DNA from: Devosia riboflavina
GTDB lineage: Bacteria > Pseudomonadota > Alphaproteobacteria > Rhizobiales > Devosiaceae
Direction of reading: 5' to 3'
Length of the DNA: 64,000 nucleotides
NCBI RefSeq assembly: GCF_000743575.1
Contig: NZ_JQGC01000020.1
Location: 46,187-110,186, forward strand
Part shown: positions 16,782 through 25,800 of the stretch, piece by piece
Layout of the letters: each line of letters starts with the position of its first letter
How positions within the stretch are numbered: the first letter of the stretch is position 1
Translations under genes and position numbers: made by a program
Notes under the pieces: model-generated
The model's input: the letters and a program-made list of their open reading frames with translations, nothing else
Told to the model about the DNA's origin: nothing
Databases searched by the model: none

Positions 16782-18206
16782 ATGGATTTTGGACAGACTG
16801 CAGAAATTCTGGCGCGCATCCAGTTCGCCTTCACTATTTCTTTTCACTTCATATTTCCGGCGTTTTCCATCGGCACGGCCAGCTATCTGGCCGTGCTGAA
16901 CGGCCTTTGGCTGTGGAAGCGTGACCCGGCCTACCTCAAGCTTTTCGAGTACTGGAAGACCATATTTGCCGTCACTTTCGGCATGGGCGTCGTCTCTGGC
17001 ATAGTCATGAGCTACCAGTTCGGGACCAACTGGTCCGCCTTCTCGGAACGTGCCGGGGCGGTCATTGGTCCGTTGATGGGCTATGAAGTGCTGACGGCGT
17101 TCTTTCTTGAGGCCGGATTTCTGGGGATTGCCCTTTTTGGCCGCAAGCGCGTCGGCGACACGCTTCACATGGTGGCAGTGGTGACCGTCGCCATTGGCAC
17201 CTTGATTTCCGCTACCTGGATCCTTTCGGTCAACAGTTGGATGCATACGCCCCAGGGCTTTTCGATCGATGCCAGCGGCAATTTCGTGCCGGAAGATTGG
17301 TGGGCAATCGTTTTCAGCCCGTCTTTCCCCTATAGGCTCGTCCACACGGTGCTTGCCGCATTCCTGACCACAGCATTCGCTGTTGGTGCGGTTGGTGCTT
17401 GGCACCTGCTAAAGGATCGGGACAACCGCCAGGCACGGATCATGTTCTCCATGGCAATGTGGATGGCGGCGATCGTGACGCCGATGCAGATCCTGGCGGG
17501 CGACATGCATGGCATCAACACATTGGAGCATCAACCTGCCAAGATCGCTGCAATGGAGGGGCACTATGAAAGTCATCCCGACGGTGCGCCACTAATCCTT
17601 TTCGGCATCCCCAACGAGGAAGAAGAGCGGATCGACTACGCCATTGAGATCCCCAAAGCCTCTTCGCTTATTCTCAAGCACGACCTGAATGCGCCGCTCG
17701 ACGGTCTCGATGCGTTCGCTGTCGAGGACCGGCCACCGGTGACGATTCCCTTCTTTGCTTTCCGCATCATGGTGGGCATCGGCTTTGCCATGCTGGGCAT
17801 CGGAATGTGGTCGCTATGGACGCGCTGGCGCAAGACGCTTTTCACCAACCACTGGTTGCATCGCGCCGCACTCGTCATGGGCCCTTCCGGATTTGTCGCC
17901 GTGCTTGCAGGTTGGTTCACGACCGAGGTGGGGCGGCAGCCCTTTACGGTCTATGGGCTGATGCGGACATCCGAAAGCCTTTCGCCGGTCGCTGCACCCG
18001 CCGTTGGGGCATCATTGGTCGCCTTCGTCATCGTTTACTTCATTGTGTTTGGCGCCGGCGTTTTTTACCTGTTCCGGCTGTTCAGACGTCCGCCGGTCAT
18101 GGAAGTGGATCACGAACTCGATCTCGGTCCGACGCGGGCAGCTGGTATAACGCCGGGACCCGCCCAGGAAACCACCATTCGTGAGGGCGTAAATCATGGA
18201 GATTGA
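16782..18206 (+). CDS. cydA: Cytochrome bd ubiquinol oxidase subunit I, cyanide-insensitive type
   Basis: 474 residues, about nine membrane helices. Hallmarks are HFIFPAFSIG (heme b595 His near 22), FPYRLVHTVLA (heme b558 His) and GRQPF near 386. The Q-loop between helices 6 and 7 is short, as in CIO-type CydA. Oxidises ubiquinol and reduces oxygen without copper, so it keeps working with sulfide or cyanide present. Ribosome site GGGGAG. The stop overlaps CydB by 11 bases. The sulfide-rich context supports a role in respiration when heme-copper oxidases are inhibited. Confidence 0.92.
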   Translation: MDFGQTAEILARIQFAFTISFHFIFPAFSIGTASYLAVLNGLWLWKRDPAYLKLFEYWKTIFAVTFGMGVVSGIVMSYQFGTNWSAFSERAGAVIGPLMGYEVLTAFFLEAGFLGIALFGRKRVGDTLHMVAVVTVAIGTLISATWILSVNSWMHTPQGFSIDASGNFVPEDWWAIVFSPSFPYRLVHTVLAAFLTTAFAVGAVGAWHLLKDRDNRQARIMFSMAMWMAAIVTPMQILAGDMHGINTLEHQPAKIAAMEGHYESHPDGAPLILFGIPNEEEERIDYAIEIPKASSLILKHDLNAPLDGLDAFAVEDRPPVTIPFFAFRIMVGIGFAMLGIGMWSLWTRWRKTLFTNHWLHRAALVMGPSGFVAVLAGWFTTEVGRQPFTVYGLMRTSESLSPVAAPAVGASLVAFVIVYFIVFGAGVFYLFRLFRRPPVMEVDHELDLGPTRAAGITPGPAQETTIREGVNHGD

Positions 18207-19200
18207 TCTTCCCACCGTCTGGGCAGGCATCATCGCTTTTGCCGTGCTTGCCTATGTGGTGCTCGACGGCTTCGATCTGGGCGTCGGTATCCTGTTCCCG
18301 TTCTTCAGGGATAGGCACGACCGGGACATCATGACCAACTCCATCGCTCCGGTTTGGGATGGCAACGAAACCTGGCTGGTTCTGGGTGGCGGCGGGCTGA
18401 TGGCGGTCTTTCCCGTCGTTTATGCCACTGTCCTGCCCGCGCTCTACATGCCGGTTATTCTAATGCTGCTCGGGCTGATCTTTCGGGGCGTTGCCTTCGA
18501 GTTCCGCTGGCGGACGACCAGGGGTTCGATCTGGTGGGATATAGGTTTCTGGCTCGGCTCGACCGTCGCCGCATTCACGCAGGGCATTGCACTGGGAGCG
18601 CTGGTACAGGGTATCGAGATCGTTGACCGGGCCTATGCCGGCGGGTGGTGGGATTGGCTAACGCCGTTTTCCCTCATAACTGGCGCCGCGGTCACCGTGG
18701 GCTACGCCTTGCTAGGTGCGACTTGGCTCAATCTCAAAACCTCAGGCGACTTGCAGGCAAGGTCCCGCCGCATCGCTATGTGGACTGGTGGTGCAACGAT
18801 TGCGCTGATCGGCGTCGTGTCGCTTTGGAGCCCGTTCATCGACCAGATCTACTTCGAACGCTGGTTCGGCTGGCCCACGGCGTTTTTCTCTGCATTCGTT
18901 CCCATGCTGCTTGCCGTATGTGCCTTCGCGCTCTGGCAGGGATTGACCACTGACAAGCACCTTCAGCCTTTTCTGGCCGCGCTGGGCCTATTTGTGCTCA
19001 GCTTTATCGGGATCGGGATCAGCTTTTACCCCTACATGGTGCCAGGTGCGCTCACGATAGAAGAAGCCGCAGCGCCGGACAGCTCCTTGATGTTCCTCTT
19101 GGTCGGCGCATCGGTGCTGGTACCGGTGATCCTGGCCTATACCGGCTACGCCTATTGGGTCTTCCGTGGAAAAATCGACCCGGAGGAGGGCTACCACTGA
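18196..19200 (+). CDS. cydB: Cytochrome bd ubiquinol oxidase subunit II
   Basis: 334 residues, about eight membrane helices, starting with the CydB pattern YVVLDGFDLGVGILFP and WDGNETWLVLGGGGLMAVFP. Partner of CydA; together they form the bd oxidase core in the inner membrane. Overlaps cydA by 11 bases and shares its last base with the start of the tiny DUF2474 gene, giving a tight three-gene unit. Nothing unusual in length or motifs. Confidence 0.93.
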   Translation: MEIDLPTVWAGIIAFAVLAYVVLDGFDLGVGILFPFFRDRHDRDIMTNSIAPVWDGNETWLVLGGGGLMAVFPVVYATVLPALYMPVILMLLGLIFRGVAFEFRWRTTRGSIWWDIGFWLGSTVAAFTQGIALGALVQGIEIVDRAYAGGWWDWLTPFSLITGAAVTVGYALLGATWLNLKTSGDLQARSRRIAMWTGGATIALIGVVSLWSPFIDQIYFERWFGWPTAFFSAFVPMLLAVCAFALWQGLTTDKHLQPFLAALGLFVLSFIGIGISFYPYMVPGALTIEEAAAPDSSLMFLLVGASVLVPVILAYTGYAYWVFRGKIDPEEGYH

Positions 19201-19313
19201 TGCATGTGCAAAAATCCCTGAAGCAGGTCGGCTGGTTCGTGGCGCTATGGGCCATGGGTGTTGGCACCATTCTAGCGGTTGGCTTGATCATCCGTCTGGC
19301 GCTAGGCCTTTAG
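19200..19313 (+). CDS. DUF2474 small membrane protein, CydX-like partner of bd oxidase
   Basis: 37 residues, too short for routine gene finding. Its ATG starts on the last base of the cydB stop (TGATG). One membrane helix follows a short basic start; the segment QVGWFVALWAMGVGTILAVG and the end IIRLALGL match the DUF2474 pattern found after CIO-type cydAB. Such single-helix subunits stabilise the oxidase, as CydX does in Escherichia coli. Identification is from position, overlap and pattern. Confidence 0.75.
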   Translation: MHVQKSLKQVGWFVALWAMGVGTILAVGLIIRLALGL

Positions 19314-19420
19314 ATGGTCACTCCGATTTGTCGGACCCCACGCGACTACGGGCGCCGGGCCGAGAGCGCACGGATCGGCCAATCGTCGCCGGTGCTGGCG
19401 CTTGTTTGGAGGTTGCGTCC

Positions 19421-19765
19421 ATGATCAAGCCGATAAGACTTTCTCCCAGCTATGCCATCTCAAGTCAGCTTTTGCCTTCCGACCTGGCGGACGCCAAGAG
19501 TGCCGGTTTTCGAACAGTGCTGGACGTACGTTATGACGATGAAGATCCTGGGCAGCCTGCCTTTGAGGAGATGGCTCGGGCTGCTGATTTGGCGGGAATT
19601 GCGATAGTCCACTTGCCGTCTGCATCGCCGCCCAACGACGGGCAACTGCGTGAGTTCGTTCGGCTTTCGCTCAAGTTGCGGAAGCCTGTCCTGGCATACT
19701 GCCGTTCGGGGGATAGAGCGAGACAACTTTGGAAACTCACGGAACTGCGTCGAGGCAACCTCTGA
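19421..19765 (+). CDS. DUF442/TIGR01244 sulfurtransferase-like protein, second copy
   Basis: 114 residues from ATG 19421, preceded by TTGGAGGTT. Shares with the copy at 5300 the order MIKPIRLSPSYAISSQL, PGQPAFEEM and the active-site loop AYCRSGDRARQL. The frame stays open far upstream, but that part overlaps cydB and has no family similarity. The last residues differ from usual members (LWKLTELRRGNL rather than a helix starting LYA), so the C-terminus may be shortened or altered. It lies downstream of the bd oxidase, linking sulfane-sulfur chemistry with that oxidase. Confidence 0.7.
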   Translation: MIKPIRLSPSYAISSQLLPSDLADAKSAGFRTVLDVRYDDEDPGQPAFEEMARAADLAGIAIVHLPSASPPNDGQLREFVRLSLKLRKPVLAYCRSGDRARQLWKLTELRRGNL

Positions 19766-19968
19766 CGAGCCAACGATTGAGCTGCCGACCGCAGCATGGG
19801 GTCGATGTTCGGCGCAGAATTCCCAATGGGTATCTAGGGACCTCAATGCGGGCTGACTACTAACTGCCGCCGCCTTGCGCCATTGCCAACGGCATAGTGA
19901 GTGTCGCAGGCATCAAATCTGGACAGCTACATCTTCTTTGGAACACAACAAAATAGAGAGTTCACCAC

Positions 19969-20316
19969 ATGGCCTATACGGAAAAATTCCAAGCCCTCGC
20001 CGATGAGGCTCAATCACGTGTTTCGGGTGTCTCGGCCCATGAGGTTGAGGGCCTCGTGAATGAAGGCGCCCTACTGCTCGACATACGAGATAGCGAAGAG
20101 CATCAGGCTGATCATATCACGGGGTCAATTAACGTCAGCCGTGGAAAGCTAGAAATGAACATTGAAGCAGCAGTGCCCGACCTTAATGCGACCATCCTCT
20201 GCTACTGTAATGCGAATAATCGAGGTGCCCTGTCCGCTGACACTTTGCGCGCAATGGGTTACAAAAATGCGCGATACATTGCTGGGGGCCTAAGAGCCTA
20301 TCGCGCAATGGAATGA
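19969..20316 (+). CDS. Single-domain rhodanese
   Basis: 115 residues. A rhodanese domain with LLDIRDSEEHQADHITGSINVSRG and the active-site loop CYCNANNRGALSA, whose first or second cysteine carries the sulfane sulfur; then the ARYIAGGLRAYR ending. It transfers sulfur from thiosulfate or persulfides to thiols or cyanide. Preceded by 203 bases without a gene. It is the last sulfur gene; the conjugative-element backbone starts about 340 bases later, so this is near the junction. Confidence 0.86.
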   Translation: MAYTEKFQALADEAQSRVSGVSAHEVEGLVNEGALLLDIRDSEEHQADHITGSINVSRGKLEMNIEAAVPDLNATILCYCNANNRGALSADTLRAMGYKNARYIAGGLRAYRAME

Positions 20317-20656
20317 TCTCATTGGCTGTGCGCTACGACCAAAGATTTGGTGCGGTCTCCTCCCAAGAGCCGGGCTGTCGGCGAGCCGAAGGCTCGCTAT
20401 GCGGGTCTTCGCCCTTCGGGCTTTCATCCCTCACGCGAAAGAGGATCGCCGTAGATGGGGACTTGCTCCTTACCGCTTGCGCGCAGCACCGGGCAAGGGA
20501 AGCTGCGCCGCGGCCTCATGTTTGCGCCAACCGGTACAAACGCTGGGTTGCCGGCCGCGCCCTTGCCCGCCTTGCTCTTCGCGGCGTCCGGCTCCTGCTC
20601 AGGAAAATCCCGGGCGGTATCGAAGAGAAGGGAGCGCGACGAGGGCGCGGGCAAGA
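20317..20656 (+). other. Gene-free leader at the left edge of the mobile-element backbone
   Basis: 340 bases with no convincing gene. It holds a seven-base-pair hairpin (GCGAGCC-GAA-GGCTCGC, 20381-20397) and further GC-rich short symmetries. Similar long leaders precede other genes of this block. No tRNA gene, integrase or obvious attachment repeat was found here, although this is where the neighbouring gene content changes. Confidence 0.5.
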
Positions 20657-21610
20657 ATGGAAAAAGCAGAGCTAGAAAGGCTGAAGGACAAGGTGCCCTG
20701 CGCGGCCGTCCTCGAACGCACGGGATTTGCGCTCGACCTCAAGGAAAGCACGCGCCGGGCAATGAAATTTCGGCGCGATGCGGCAATTATTATCGTCATC
20801 CATGACGGGAGGGGCTGGTTCGACCCTCTCTCGGACGGCAAGGGTGATGTCTTCCGTCTCGTCGAACATCTCAACGGCGTGCCTTTCATCGAGGCCATGA
20901 AAGAAGTCACCGGGCTGGTCGGGTTCGTGCCCACTACACCCCAATGGGACCGACAGTCACGGGAGCGAGAGCCCGATCTGTCGATTCCAGAACGCTGGCA
21001 GGCCCGCCGCAATCCATGGCGCGGATCAGCCACCTGGCGTTATCTTATCGAGGCACGTCGTCTTACCGAACCGGTTCTTCGAGCCGTGATCGCGGCAGGC
21101 TCGTTGCGCGAAGGCCCGCGTGGCAGCATGTGGGCGGCGCACAAAGATGCCGACGGCATCGTCACCGGGTGGGAGGAGCGGGGTCCGGACTGGCGTGGCT
21201 TTGCCACTGGCGGCGCCAAGGTGCTGTTCCGACTTGGCCACCGCGATGCGCTTCGCCTCTGCGTCACCGAGGCGGCGATCGACGCCATGAGCCTCGCGGC
21301 GATCGAGGGTCTCCGCTCCGACACGCTCTATCTCAGCACCGGCGGTGGCTGGTCGCCGGTCACCAACGCGGCAATCCGGGCGCTGGTCAACCGGCCGGGG
21401 ATCCAGCTCGTTGCCGCCACAGACAACAACAAGCAGGGTGACGTCTATGCCCAAAGGCTTATGACCCTCGCCGGAGAGGTCGGGTGCAGCGCGGAGCGGT
21501 TGCGTCCCCTGGCGGACGACTGGAACGGGGATCTGAAAGGGATGGGGGAGGCAGGAGGAATGGAGGGGAAAGGCGGAGTGCCGCATGCCCGCCGACCGCG
21601 TCAAGGGTGA
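20657..21610 (+). CDS. DUF3991 and Toprim domain protein
   Basis: 317 residues from ATG 20657. The N-terminal half resembles CHC2/DUF3991 modules (FDPLSDGKGDVFRLVEHL); the C-terminal half is a Toprim-like domain (CVTEAAIDAMSLAAIE, then LVAATDNNKQGD). Such proteins are typical backbone genes of alphaproteobacterial plasmids and conjugative elements and look like primase relatives without the catalytic primase core. A possible role is DNA processing after transfer. The frame also remains open upstream, but the homologous part begins at this Met. An inverted repeat (GTCAAGGG/CCCTTGAC, 21600-21640) overlaps the stop. Confidence 0.78.
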   Translation: MEKAELERLKDKVPCAAVLERTGFALDLKESTRRAMKFRRDAAIIIVIHDGRGWFDPLSDGKGDVFRLVEHLNGVPFIEAMKEVTGLVGFVPTTPQWDRQSREREPDLSIPERWQARRNPWRGSATWRYLIEARRLTEPVLRAVIAAGSLREGPRGSMWAAHKDADGIVTGWEERGPDWRGFATGGAKVLFRLGHRDALRLCVTEAAIDAMSLAAIEGLRSDTLYLSTGGGWSPVTNAAIRALVNRPGIQLVAATDNNKQGDVYAQRLMTLAGEVGCSAERLRPLADDWNGDLKGMGEAGGMEGKGGVPHARRPRQG

Positions 21611-21750
21611 AGCTCACGCCCGGCTGCGCCGGCCCTTGACCCGCCCGGTCGGAGAGGCGGTCGCGGGGGAGGGGTCCGGAAGGGCTGAAGATGATGGTAA
21701 TCCGCAAGGGATGAACCGCGCTCCGGCCCGCAAGTGGCCAGGAGCTCCCT

Positions 21751-22353
21751 ATGACCCTTCACACCTCCATCCGCAAAATCTACTTCGGCGTCGCTGATCG
21801 CCGGCAAATGTTCCGCCTGTTCGACCGCCATGCGCAGCGGCCCAATCGCTGGGAGAATGACGATAGCGCGCTGTTTGCCGGCGAGTGGTTCGAGATCGCG
21901 CGCGCCGAACACGACTATATGCTCGACATCCTGCCGCCGCTCTGGATGCGCGGGGAAATGTTCGCCATGCGCGAATTCCTCACCGGCTCGGTGACCAGCG
22001 TCTTCTACACGCTGCGGATCGACGGCAAGACCCGCTATTTCCACGCCTATTGTGACCTCGCCCAGGCTCGTTCCCCGGTCGAGATGCGCGACGGAATCGT
22101 CGAACGCGAATGCTGGCCGGTGAAGGCCATGACGCATGATGAGCGTCTCGAGCATGTTTGGAGCGAAACCCATGATGAGTATCGTGGCTATGCCGGGGAC
22201 AGGTTCCTCCCCCAGCATCGCGGCAAGCGCACCATTCTCGCCTATGGCTTGGGCACGACCGAGCTCAAGCTGCTCGACGATCTCACCGATGAAGAGATCG
22301 CTGCCAAGCTGCCCGTCCATTTGCGGCACCTCCCCACCCGCGTTGCAGCGTGA
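21751..22353 (+). CDS. DUF1419 domain protein
   Basis: 200 residues, start supported by AGGAGCTCCC. The whole length fits DUF1419 (MFRLFDRHAQRPNRW, WFEIARAEHDYMLDILPPLWM, REFLTGSVTSVF), a family of unknown function almost confined to alphaproteobacterial plasmids and conjugative elements. No catalytic motif or signal peptide is seen; probably a cytoplasmic accessory protein. It is followed after 10 bases by the DUF3085 gene, so the pair is probably one unit. Confidence 0.75.
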   Translation: MTLHTSIRKIYFGVADRRQMFRLFDRHAQRPNRWENDDSALFAGEWFEIARAEHDYMLDILPPLWMRGEMFAMREFLTGSVTSVFYTLRIDGKTRYFHAYCDLAQARSPVEMRDGIVERECWPVKAMTHDERLEHVWSETHDEYRGYAGDRFLPQHRGKRTILAYGLGTTELKLLDDLTDEEIAAKLPVHLRHLPTRVAA

Positions 22354-22363
22354 GGTGTGAGCG

Positions 22364-22762
22364 ATGTTCACATTTCCCATTCTGGCCGTGCGCAAGATCG
22401 TCGAGCGCGGCATTGCCGATGCCGCCGCCAATGGCGGCTTCCGCAATCCCTACTACGGCACGCGTCCGGGCCAGGGCGAGAGACCCGGCATCTGGCTGGT
22501 CGGCGACGAGGGGGTCTACATCATGTCCAACGGCAAGCTAGCCGAGGGGCAGAAGGCTCTCGTCATCTATGCCGAGCAGTGCCACCCCAAGGGCGATATC
22601 GACTGGTGGGATTACAAGCGCCGCCATTTCGGCGCCGATGACGGTATCGAGTTCATCGAAGCTGACCGGCTGATCCCGCTCTTTGACCGCAACATGCGGG
22701 CGACCCACCTCAATGTGCAGCTTACCGAGAGCGAAATCGCTCTCTCGCTGCTCACCCGCTGA
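22364..22762 (+). CDS. DUF3085 domain protein
   Basis: 132 residues. NGGFRNPYYGTRPGQGERPG followed by WLVGDEGVYIMSNGKL matches DUF3085, another plasmid or element backbone family without known activity. Ribosome-like GAGGTGTGAG precedes the ATG. It stands between the DUF1419 gene and the giant methyltransferase-helicase gene, which starts 83 bases later. No membrane or enzymatic motif is evident. Confidence 0.68.
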   Translation: MFTFPILAVRKIVERGIADAAANGGFRNPYYGTRPGQGERPGIWLVGDEGVYIMSNGKLAEGQKALVIYAEQCHPKGDIDWWDYKRRHFGADDGIEFIEADRLIPLFDRNMRATHLNVQLTESEIALSLLTR

Positions 22763-22845
22763 CCTCTTCCAAATCCATGCCGCCGACCCTCGACCGATAT
22801 CCTTCGGCCGAGCGGCCACGCGCGCCTTTGCTCTGGAGACCGCCC

Positions 22846-25800
22846 ATGTCCAACGATCCCTTCACCCTCGACCTGTTCAGCAACACCTCACTTTCGTCCG
22901 GGCTCGGCCTGGGCGTTACCGCCTTCGGCAGCCTCTTCGACGACGACCGCGTCACCGAGGAGGCGCCGAACAGAGAAGGTGCCGCCGCACCGGCGCCAAC
23001 GTCACCGAATGGTCCTTCGACCCCTTCAACATCGCGCCCGACACCAGACGCCACGCCTCGCGGCCAGACCTTCTTTCTCGAAGGCAATCGCGGCCTGGCC
23101 AAAGGCTGGAAGCAGCGCGCGCGCGATAATCTCGAGGCCCTCCAGCTCGCCGCGAAGATCGAGACCGAAAACCGCCCGGCCACGCCCGAGGAACAGGCCC
23201 GCCTCATCCGCTTCACCGGTTTCGGGGCCTCGGACCTTGCCAATGCCGTGTTCCGGCGTCCGGGCGAGACGGCATTCCGGGACGGCTGGGACGAGATCGG
23301 CGCCGACCTCGAGGATGCAGTGTCCAGCCAGGATTATGCCTCGCTGACGCGTTGCACCCAGTACGCCCATTTCACGCCCGAATTCATCGTCCGGGCGATG
23401 TGGTCCGGCCTCATGCGGCTCGGTTGGCGTGGGGGCAGGGTGCTCGAACCCGGCATTGGCACGGGCATTTTCCTCGCGCTGATGCCGCTGGAATTGCGCG
23501 ACCAGGTGCATGTCACCGGCATCGAGATCGATCCCGTCACCGCGCGCATTGCCCGGCTACTGCAGCCGCAGGCGCGCATCATCAATGCCGACTTCGCCCG
23601 CGCCGAGCTGCCTGCCAGCTTCGATCTCGTCATCGGCAACCCGCCATTCTCGGATCGAACGGTGCACTCTGATCGCGCTTATCGCTCGATGGGACTGCGA
23701 TTGCATGACTATTTCATCGCCCATTCGATCGATCTGCTGAAGTCAGGTGGCCTCGCGGCCTTCGTGACGAGCGCGGGCACCATGGACAAGGCGGATGCAT
23801 CGGCGCGCGCGCATATCGCCAGGTCCGCCGATCTCGTCGCCGCCATCCGTTTGCCCGAGGGCAGCTTCCGCGCGGATGCCGGCACAGACGTCGTGGTCGA
23901 CATTCTCTTTTTCCGGAAGCGTCGGACCGGAGAGGTCGCGAGCGATATGGCCTGGATCGATGTCGATGAAGTCCGCCCGGCCAACGGCGACGACGGCTCG
24001 ATCCGCGTGAACCGTTGGTTCGCGCGCCACCCGGATCTTGTACTTGGCGCGCATGCCATCACGTCGGGCCCATTCGGTGAGACCTACACCTGCCTGCCGC
24101 GGCCTGGTGTTGACCTCGAAGACGCCCTTCCGGTGGCGATCTCCCATCTGCCGGAGACCATCTATGACGGCGAGCCCGATGCGATTGACCTCGACGCCGA
24201 TCACGGCGCGCCCGTTGAAGACGGCGGAGACCCGAGCCCGGCCACCCGCGAAGGCAGCTACTTCATGGCCTCAAACACGGCGCTGATGCAGATGGTGGAC
24301 GGGGTTCTCGTGACCATTGCTGTGCGCAAGGGGCGCAGCGCCGACGGCGTGCCCGACAAACATGCCCGCATCATCCGCAAACTGATCCCCATTCGTGACG
24401 CGGTGCGCGAGGTGCTCAAGGCCCAAGAGCTCGACCGGTCGTGGAAGCCGGCACAGGTCAAGCTGCGCATCGCCTGGTCCAATTTCGTGCGCGCCTTCGG
24501 GCCGATCAACACCACCGTGGTGTCGACGAGCGAAGATCCCGAGACCGGCGAGGTTCGCGAGATGCATCGCCGGCCGAACCTGCAACCATTCCTCGATGAC
24601 CCCGATTGCTGGCTGGTCGCCTCCATCGAGGACTACGACCTCGAAACCGATACCGCGCGGCCAGGCCCGATTTTCACCGAGCGGGTGATCGCGCCACCCT
24701 CGGCGCCTATCATCACGTCGGCCGCTGATGCCTTGGCCGTGGTGCTGAACGAACGCGGCCAGGCCGACGTCGATCACATCGCCGGGCTGCTGCAAATGGA
24801 TGCCGATGCTGTTATCGCCGAACTGGGCGAGGCCATCTATCGCGACCCCGAAACCGGGGCGTGGCAGACGGCCGATGCGTACCTCTCCGGTCAGGTCCGC
24901 GACAAGCTCAAAGCTGCCGAGGCCGCCGCGACCCTCGATCCCGTCTTCGAACGCAACGTCCGCGCGCTTGTCGATGTTCAGCCCGCCGATCTTGGTCCGT
25001 CCGACATTACCGCGCGTCTCGGCGCACCCTGGATTCCGGCGGTCGACGTCGTCGCCTTCGTCAAGGAGGCCATGGGCGCCGACATCAAGATCCGTCACAT
25101 GCCGGAACTGGCATCATGGACAGTGCAGGCCCGCCAGCTTGGCTATATGGCGGCCGGCACATCGGAATGGGGCACCGGACGCCGCCATGCCGGCGAGCTC
25201 ATCGCCGACGCGCTCAACAGCCGGGTGCCGCAGATCTTCGACACCATCAAAGACGGCGACAGCGAGAAGCGCGTGCTCAACGTCGTCGATACCGAAGCCG
25301 CAAAGGAGAAGCTGACCAAGATCAAAACGGCGTTCCAGACATGGATCTGGTCCGACCCTGATCGAACGGATCGCTTGGCGCGGGTCTACAATGACCGCTT
25401 CAACAATATAGCGCCCCGAAGCTTCAATGGTGACCACCTCCAGCTTCCGGGCGCCTCAGGCGCCTTTTCTCTTTATCGGCACCAGAAGCGCGGCATCTGG
25501 CGCATCATCTCGGCGGGCTCGACTTACCTCGCCCATGCCGTGGGCGCGGGCAAGACCATGACCATGGCCGCCGCGGTCATAGAACAGAAGCGTCTCGGTC
25601 TCATCGCCAAGGCCATGCTGGTCGTGCCCGGACACTGCCTGGCGCAGTCGGCGCGCGAGTTCCTGGCGCTCTATCCGACCGCACGCATCTTGGTCGCCGA
25701 CGAGACCAATTTCACCAAGGAGAAGCGCCACCGCTTCCTGTCGCGCGCGGCGACCGCGACGTGGGATGCTATCATCATCACGCACTCGGCCTTCCGCTTC

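Noticed and set aside
19166..19420. N-terminal extension of the second DUF442 gene
   Set aside because: It overlaps the end of cydB and the DUF2474 gene and lacks similarity; the ATG at 19421 with its ribosome site is preferred.
20317..20656. tRNA gene or attachment site at the left border of the element
   Set aside because: No cloverleaf or tRNA 3' end and no matching direct repeat could be found by reading.
24271..25098. 275-residue minus-strand frame within the methyltransferase-helicase gene
   Set aside because: Antisense to a continuous 1703-residue protein with ordered motifs; no own domain.
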